Shown here piece after piece: positions 59,138-64,000 of a DNA stretch of 64,000 nucleotides. A model generated the notes under the pieces. It was not told the origin of the DNA and searched no databases. It saw only the letters and a list, made by a program, of their open reading frames with translations. The stretch covers positions 660,001 to 724,000 of the forward strand of contig JAEMWC010000360.1 of assembly GCA_016490735.1 (NCBI GenBank). The letters run 5' to 3'. The DNA is from Pachyseris speciosa. Taxonomy: Eukaryota; Cnidaria; Anthozoa; Scleractinia; Pachyseridae. Numbering within the stretch: position 1 is the first letter of the stretch; each line of letters opens with the position of its first letter. The position numbers and the translations under genes are program-made.

Positions 59138-59495
59138 TCACATTATTTACCCTCGGATTTTAGAGTAGCTTGTGCAGCTAATATCTCCGAGCATTTAATC
59201 ATCAGATGAGAGATAGACCATCACACTGGGAACTACGTCCCCTACTCTTTTCGAACAATGTGTGGGTTCTTTTACGTCCCACAGAATCGATTATGAAGAG
59301 TTGTGAGACGGGGCCTACAGTTTATCGTCCTTATCCGAGAAGACTAGAAAGTCTAACCATTTGCAGATGTTATTACAAAGGCAGCACTATCTCCTCAATT
59401 ATTTAAAGACCCTGAGTGTTGGTCCGACCGGGGTTTGAACCACCGACCTCCCGCACACTAGTCCGGTGCTCTACCACTGAGCTAACCGTCGGCGG
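59138..59495 (-). mobile_element. tRNA-derived SINE in copy 3 only
   Basis: The reverse complement of the 1654-2024 type: the head on the minus strand reads CCGCCGACGGTTAGCTCAGTGG and GGTTCAAACCCC. It is absent at the equivalent sites 12680 and 37340, so it inserted after the duplication or was lost from the others. Confidence 0.85.
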
Positions 59496-59997
59496 TTGAA
59501 TGAAAATAATGTCCGTACAAATGTCTTTTGAAAGAAATTTTCGCTGCGGAAATCCGCCTCTTTGTAGCGCTGTTACAGCGGTTCAAAGTCGGTCATATTC
59601 CCATACATTTACTGTAATTTTCGTCGCGTTTGCCCCACAGATAATAGAGAGTTTAAGCGTGACGTTTAAGGCAGGCGGCAAACGACAAAGAGAACCTCTG
59701 AGTTTTTATTCTCTTCTTGTAATCGTTAAATAAATCACACAACAATGGAAAAATGCCTCCTACCATTCACCACAAATAAAAATATTCTCACTATATTGTA
59801 CAGAAGTTATTAGTTATTGAATATCTGCTATAGTTATTTAATTGTGAAGCGAAAAACTCTCTGTAGTTTGAGTCGCCAATCCTCGCCACCTCTCCGCATC
59901 CGCAATAAAACTAAGCTTTTATATTTTGGTCCTTTGCAGTTGTAGGGTATACATTTAAATGACGAGACACTGCTTGTAATTATAAAAGGATTCTCTC

Positions 59998-61786
59998 TCA
60001 CTGCACAAAGATATATCCCATCGCCTTGATGTGTTTGTCGCCATTGTCTCCACTGTATTGAGCCTCGTTTCCACACGTGTTGGAGTTGTCATGTGCCCCT
60101 CCAGTACCAAACCCAATTCTGGAGTCACACACGTAGCACTCGTTTTCGTTGTTACCAAGGATACCGATTCTTGCTTTGGCATTGTCAAGTCGATCACTGA
60201 GAACGTTAAACCCCTCTTTGTTACAGTTTATTTGGAGAGAAGCTTCTGAACCAAGCAGCGTCTTCCACGCGTTACGACCCAGTGAGGTGGAGTGGTATTT
60301 TCCGTCCGCGATCAGTGAATACAAGGACCTGGCTTGCTTGTGTATAACAACAAAGTTGACCTGCCCATTGACCTCCATCCCCAGGCAGATCTTGGAGAAG
60401 GACGTGTTCCAGTAGGTAGGTAATTTTGTCTCCTGTTTGTCGATCCCAGTCTCTCCTCCTGTAAGGTTAAAGGTTTTCTTGTTGCTCCAGAAGCTGGAAT
60501 CGTAGTGAAAGGTTGACTGCGAAAAGAAAAGTTCAAATAATCGTCTGTTCTTTTAAATTATTTAACTGAAAGCTTAAAACTCAAGCCTAAAAGAATGAAG
60601 AAATTTGCTTGCCAGGGGAGAGTGCAATTCTTGTTCCATATAAATTTCCTCCAAACCAGAATTATTCTGGTAGTCCAAAACCCTCATATAATGCAATTTT
60701 CTCTGGAGTTCCCACAGTGGGTCGGTATGGAAAGCGCAAATCGTCGACCGTTTGAGTGTACACTTCCCTGGCTGAGTATGGGTTTTTAATCTAGACACTG
60801 GAACAGGGGCTTACGTTTCGGATTATAGCTTTCTCGCCTTCTTGGTGATTTCCCTAGACATAACACTGGTGTTTTATTTCAGTTAAAAAGTGTGAACGAA
60901 CTACTGTTATAGGGTATTCCATCATGCTTAGTTTTGACGTAATGATTCAACTGTCTACAGCTCTATAACTATAAAACAACCAGCTCAACTTTGAGGGAAT
61001 ATACTCTGGGGACGATCGAGATTTGTGCACAAAATGTCTCATTGACAGCTAAGACAGAGTTTTACCTTTGCGCCATCAGTCTTCATGATTAGTGTCCACC
61101 CTCCATCTCCACATACTCCATTTCCCGTAGTTTTCATAGTCATATGACAGTAGACATTGATAACTTCATTGTCCACTATCAGAGGGTAGGTTTTGCTATC
61201 ATTTGATCTGGAAAGAGGGATGGCCAAAATTACTCAGACTTACTCGATAAATATCAAAATAATTCCTCATGTAATCAGCATGAAAACAATGTAGACCCTA
61301 TTATACCGAACGCTGTTTTAGAATACCAGTTATGATCGAAACGGGAATGTTATAAATGTTACTTACATATTGTTGTCATAAATTTCCTTGCATGACGAAA
61401 AAACTGCGTGACATTAAAAATAAAGAGAAAGAAAACGGTTGTCATGTCAACGGTTGATGATAAAATCATAAAATCGCTATAACAAAGATAGTAGACTTTA
61501 TTGGAGTTACCGATTAAAACAAAATCCATATATAATGGGAGGCCACGCGTAGCCGATACTTGGGAAGGTTACATAGAGTGTATAGTTCAAGTCGATCGTA
61601 ATTCAATTTTGAGTAAACATTGCTTCCTACCACTTGTTCAGTACTATGCTTGGTACAACTTCGACCACTCGCTCAGCTCTTTGGGAGGAAAAAAAGCAAA
61701 TAAAAACCCATTTTAAGACAGCGGTTCGGTTTCACCTTTGATTTGTTCAGTGGCATGGTGTTCAACAACTTCTGGTAAAGCTGTTT
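59998..61786 (-). CDS. Gene C: paralogue of gene A, last four exons, cut by right edge
   Basis: Exon 6 61786-61736, exon 7 61403-61367, exon 8 61207-61066, exon 9 60516-59998. Splice sites, phases and lengths equal those of gene A. DGGWTLIMK and the Lys codon lost in gene B are intact, so it is probably functional. It differs from gene A mainly in the cassette near the C terminus (NECYVCD, GGAHDNS, EAQYSGDNGDK). Exons 1-5 must lie beyond 64000. Confidence 0.85.
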
Positions 61787-62602
61787 CTGGAACATGAAAT
61801 TTAGAAGGATTATAAAATTGGAAACTATATCTATACTTTTTAATCTCATTTTGATTTACATTTGCAGGATATTACATAACCTACACATTCCCCTGTGTTA
61901 TTACTGGATTAATAATAGACATGAAAAAAATTTCTCGATTCTGATTGGCTAAGAGAAATGCAGTTTTTTTTAGGAAAAACGATGCAGAGAAAAAGGAAAT
62001 TCGCTGCAGAAAAAAAGAAATACAGTGCAAATAAGAGAATTATACAGGACTCAGCCTGATTGCCTCCATTCATTCACCACGGGAGCCGCTTCGCTCCCTT
62101 CACTTCAAGATTCCTCGTAGGTTTTCCGTTGTTTACTAAATATACAGTTGATATGCCTTTATTCAAAGTTTGGAGTGCCGACAAAATAGATCGAAAAAGA
62201 GTTTTGGCGCACAAATTTTCGGATTTGGTTTGAAAAAGGAAGCAATTTTAGACGATTTTAGAATAAAATATTAATTATGAGCGGGGAGCGTGCCTAAATG
62301 CTTCATGCAACGAGTGATTTGCTATAGATTTATACTTGATTTCCCTTTTTTGAGGCCCTGACAGTGGGGTATTTGACCGTCTAAACTGGAAACACAGCGG
62401 GTCATTGGATCAAAATTTTTCAAAAAAGTCAAATGCCAGGTGTTTGCCCTCGGGAAGGGTGGGGGGGGGGGGGATGAACACTTTTGAAATTAAATTGACT
62501 GATACAGTTTTGTAAAGGGGGGGGGCTTAGATAGGCCTGCGCGACTCCCACTCGCGTGTTCTTAGCCTTGAAGCTATAGTTTTGCTCTAACGAGTATGTG
62601 TT

Positions 62603-63852
62603 TCAAGGAACGCCCTCTCTTGTAGGATAGAAGTGGCGGTTCCTTAAAGATTTCTCTGAGCGTCTTTTGTTTCTCATGCAATAAAATGCCATTTGCTCAT
62701 AAGGATTTCTTTTAAGTTTGGCACTGATGGGTGACATTGTATTATAAACGGCACGATTCGTTTGTTTTCTTTCTCTTTTTGTCGGAGGGCTTGTTTCCTG
62801 TTTTGAAACTTTTTTCTGAGAGGTTTCTTTGGATAAAGGCCTTAGGGCAACCTCTATATACATGGTGTGTTTTGAAATGCTCTACTTTCTCGCTTCAAGT
62901 ATTGATTTAGAAGAGTTTGTCCTCAGAAGTCTTTAAAGCCTCTCCTTTCACAAATCCCCTCTTAACACCGGTCGGGTGACAGGATGAGAAATGTGTATAT
63001 TGGAATGTCTCAGTAGGCTTGAAATGGGTTCGCACATTAAGAAGTGATGTTGTTTCGAATCTTACGCCTTTGTATATGATGGTGTCCAAGAAAGTTATTT
63101 CAGTTTCTGAAACTTCAGCCGTGAATTTAATTGTAGGGTGGTGTTTGTTTGCTTGCTCAATGAACTGTGTTATATCTCCTCTGTTCGTGTTCCAGAGGGA
63201 GAAAATGTCGTCTATGTAGCGTTTCCAAACGAGCGGTTTAATCATGATTTGGCTTATAATTTCTGTTTCCACTTTTGCCATGGAGATATTGGTTAAGGCG
63301 ACAGCCATTTTCGTCCCCACAGCAGTTCCATGTGTTTGGAGATAATCTCGTCCATTAAACTGGACAAATTTTCTTGTAAAATTAGCCTTAGCACTTCTTG
63401 AAGCTGTTGAGCAGGAATAGGAGGTTTTTTTTTATGGAAGGCATCATATGCTGCGCATATTGTTCGAATTCCTTCCTCCTATGATATATTTGTATATAAG
63501 CTCGTTACGTCCATTGAAACAAGGATGTAGAGAAAGATGACAAAGATGCATCCAAACCAGTCGCCCGGCATTTTAATCTCCCTAGCCATTCCAAAGAACA
63601 CATGTCGATCTCCGGCCTTTCCCAACAGCAGGGTACCATGGAAAGCCGTAAAAATCTTGAGCAAAAATTTATCTTTAAAATCAGCACTCTTAATCCCCAT
63701 GGTATCAACGAACGATCTTCATTTTATTAATTTATTCCTGTTTTTCACGTCACCATGTTACCACCAAAGGCGTAGCTCCATATTCTGTATATAAACCATA
63801 CACAACCCACAATTCCTCGATTGGCTCTGACGAAGTGCTAACGCTCGAAACG
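62603..63852 (-). mobile_element. Penelope-like retroelement, copy 3
   Basis: Same as copy 1 to within a few bases, with the same stop after YTNIS and YIDDIFSLWNT near 63205. The CTGACGA...CGAAACG motif is at 63826-63852. Confidence 0.85.
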
Positions 63853-64000
63853 TAAGCTTTTTGAATCCCTGTACGGTGGTCAATTTACATTATCAGCTCC
63901 GTTGATAAACCAAGTTTTCGTATTTGAAGAAAGTGATGTCTAACTATAGAGAAGGAAATTCCCGACAAAATCGGAAATTATGAGCCCGTTGTACTTACAC

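Larger units (their letters stand above)
58742..59640. mobile_element. Fold-back MITE, copy 3, with nested SINE
   Basis: Same ends as 12365-12820. It is interrupted after TACTTCAT by the ATAC tract and the SINE, and resumes at TGAAAATAATGTC. Confidence 0.85.
58246..64000. repeat. Segmental duplication, copy 3 (gene C), cut by right edge
   Basis: Collinear with copy 1 at an offset of 46800 (46802 after a poly-G difference near 15670/62470). Nearly identical from about 60140 to the window end, apart from homopolymer lengths, and a few per cent diverged before 59990. Confidence 0.92.

Overview
This is eukaryotic, AT-rich DNA with spliced genes, introns of several kilobases and a dense load of SINEs, LINE tails, Penelope-like elements, fold-back MITEs and minisatellites. 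The gene content (secreted PAN/apple plus EGF plus fibrinogen/intelectin-like proteins, resembling what coral gene sets call 'uncharacterized skeletal organic matrix protein 5-like') and the repeat types point to an anthozoan cnidarian, probably a stony coral. The family and organism names come from memory, not from a search. The exon models were assembled by hand from reading frame, splice sites and intron phase.

Layout. Positions 1-1413 hold the 5' part of a minus-strand secreted PAN-EGF gene (gene 0) that runs off the left edge. Positions 1.4-11.9 kb hold no host gene that I can recognise. They carry two tRNA-derived SINEs, a palindromic MITE, a 1.06 kb terminal-inverted-repeat element, a decayed LINE and several diverged repeats. 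From about 11.88 kb to the right edge the sequence is one segment repeated three times in the same orientation: copy 1 about 11878-36660, copy 2 about 36661-57800, copy 3 from about 58246 to beyond the window.

Each copy carries one minus-strand gene. Gene A (copy 1) gives a complete nine-exon model, 30242 down to 13198, whose exon phases all match and whose 1425 coding bases predict 474 residues: signal peptide, PAN/apple, one EGF, two calcium-binding EGFs, a short linker and a C-terminal fibrinogen/intelectin-like domain. Gene B (copy 2) keeps all nine exons but has a 5-base insertion and two nonsense codons, so it is a pseudogene. Gene C (copy 3) is cut by the right edge; its last four exons are intact. 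Gene 0 and genes A, B and C together look like part of a tandem family of secreted or matrix lectin-like proteins.

The most notable signal is in the last exon. Genes A and C are almost identical from about 13.34 kb to 17.2 kb, yet a 101-base stretch near the C terminus (13239-13339 against 60039-60139) has 21 mismatches, nearly all changing amino acids. Gene B carries a third version. This looks like a variable-loop cassette spread by local gene conversion or kept by diversifying selection. Other notable items are a pair of oppositely oriented GGTAAC minisatellite arrays in one intron, an orphan copy of exon 8 on the opposite strand that is broken differently in each copy, and a solo LTR with a perfect target duplication nested in a DNA transposon.
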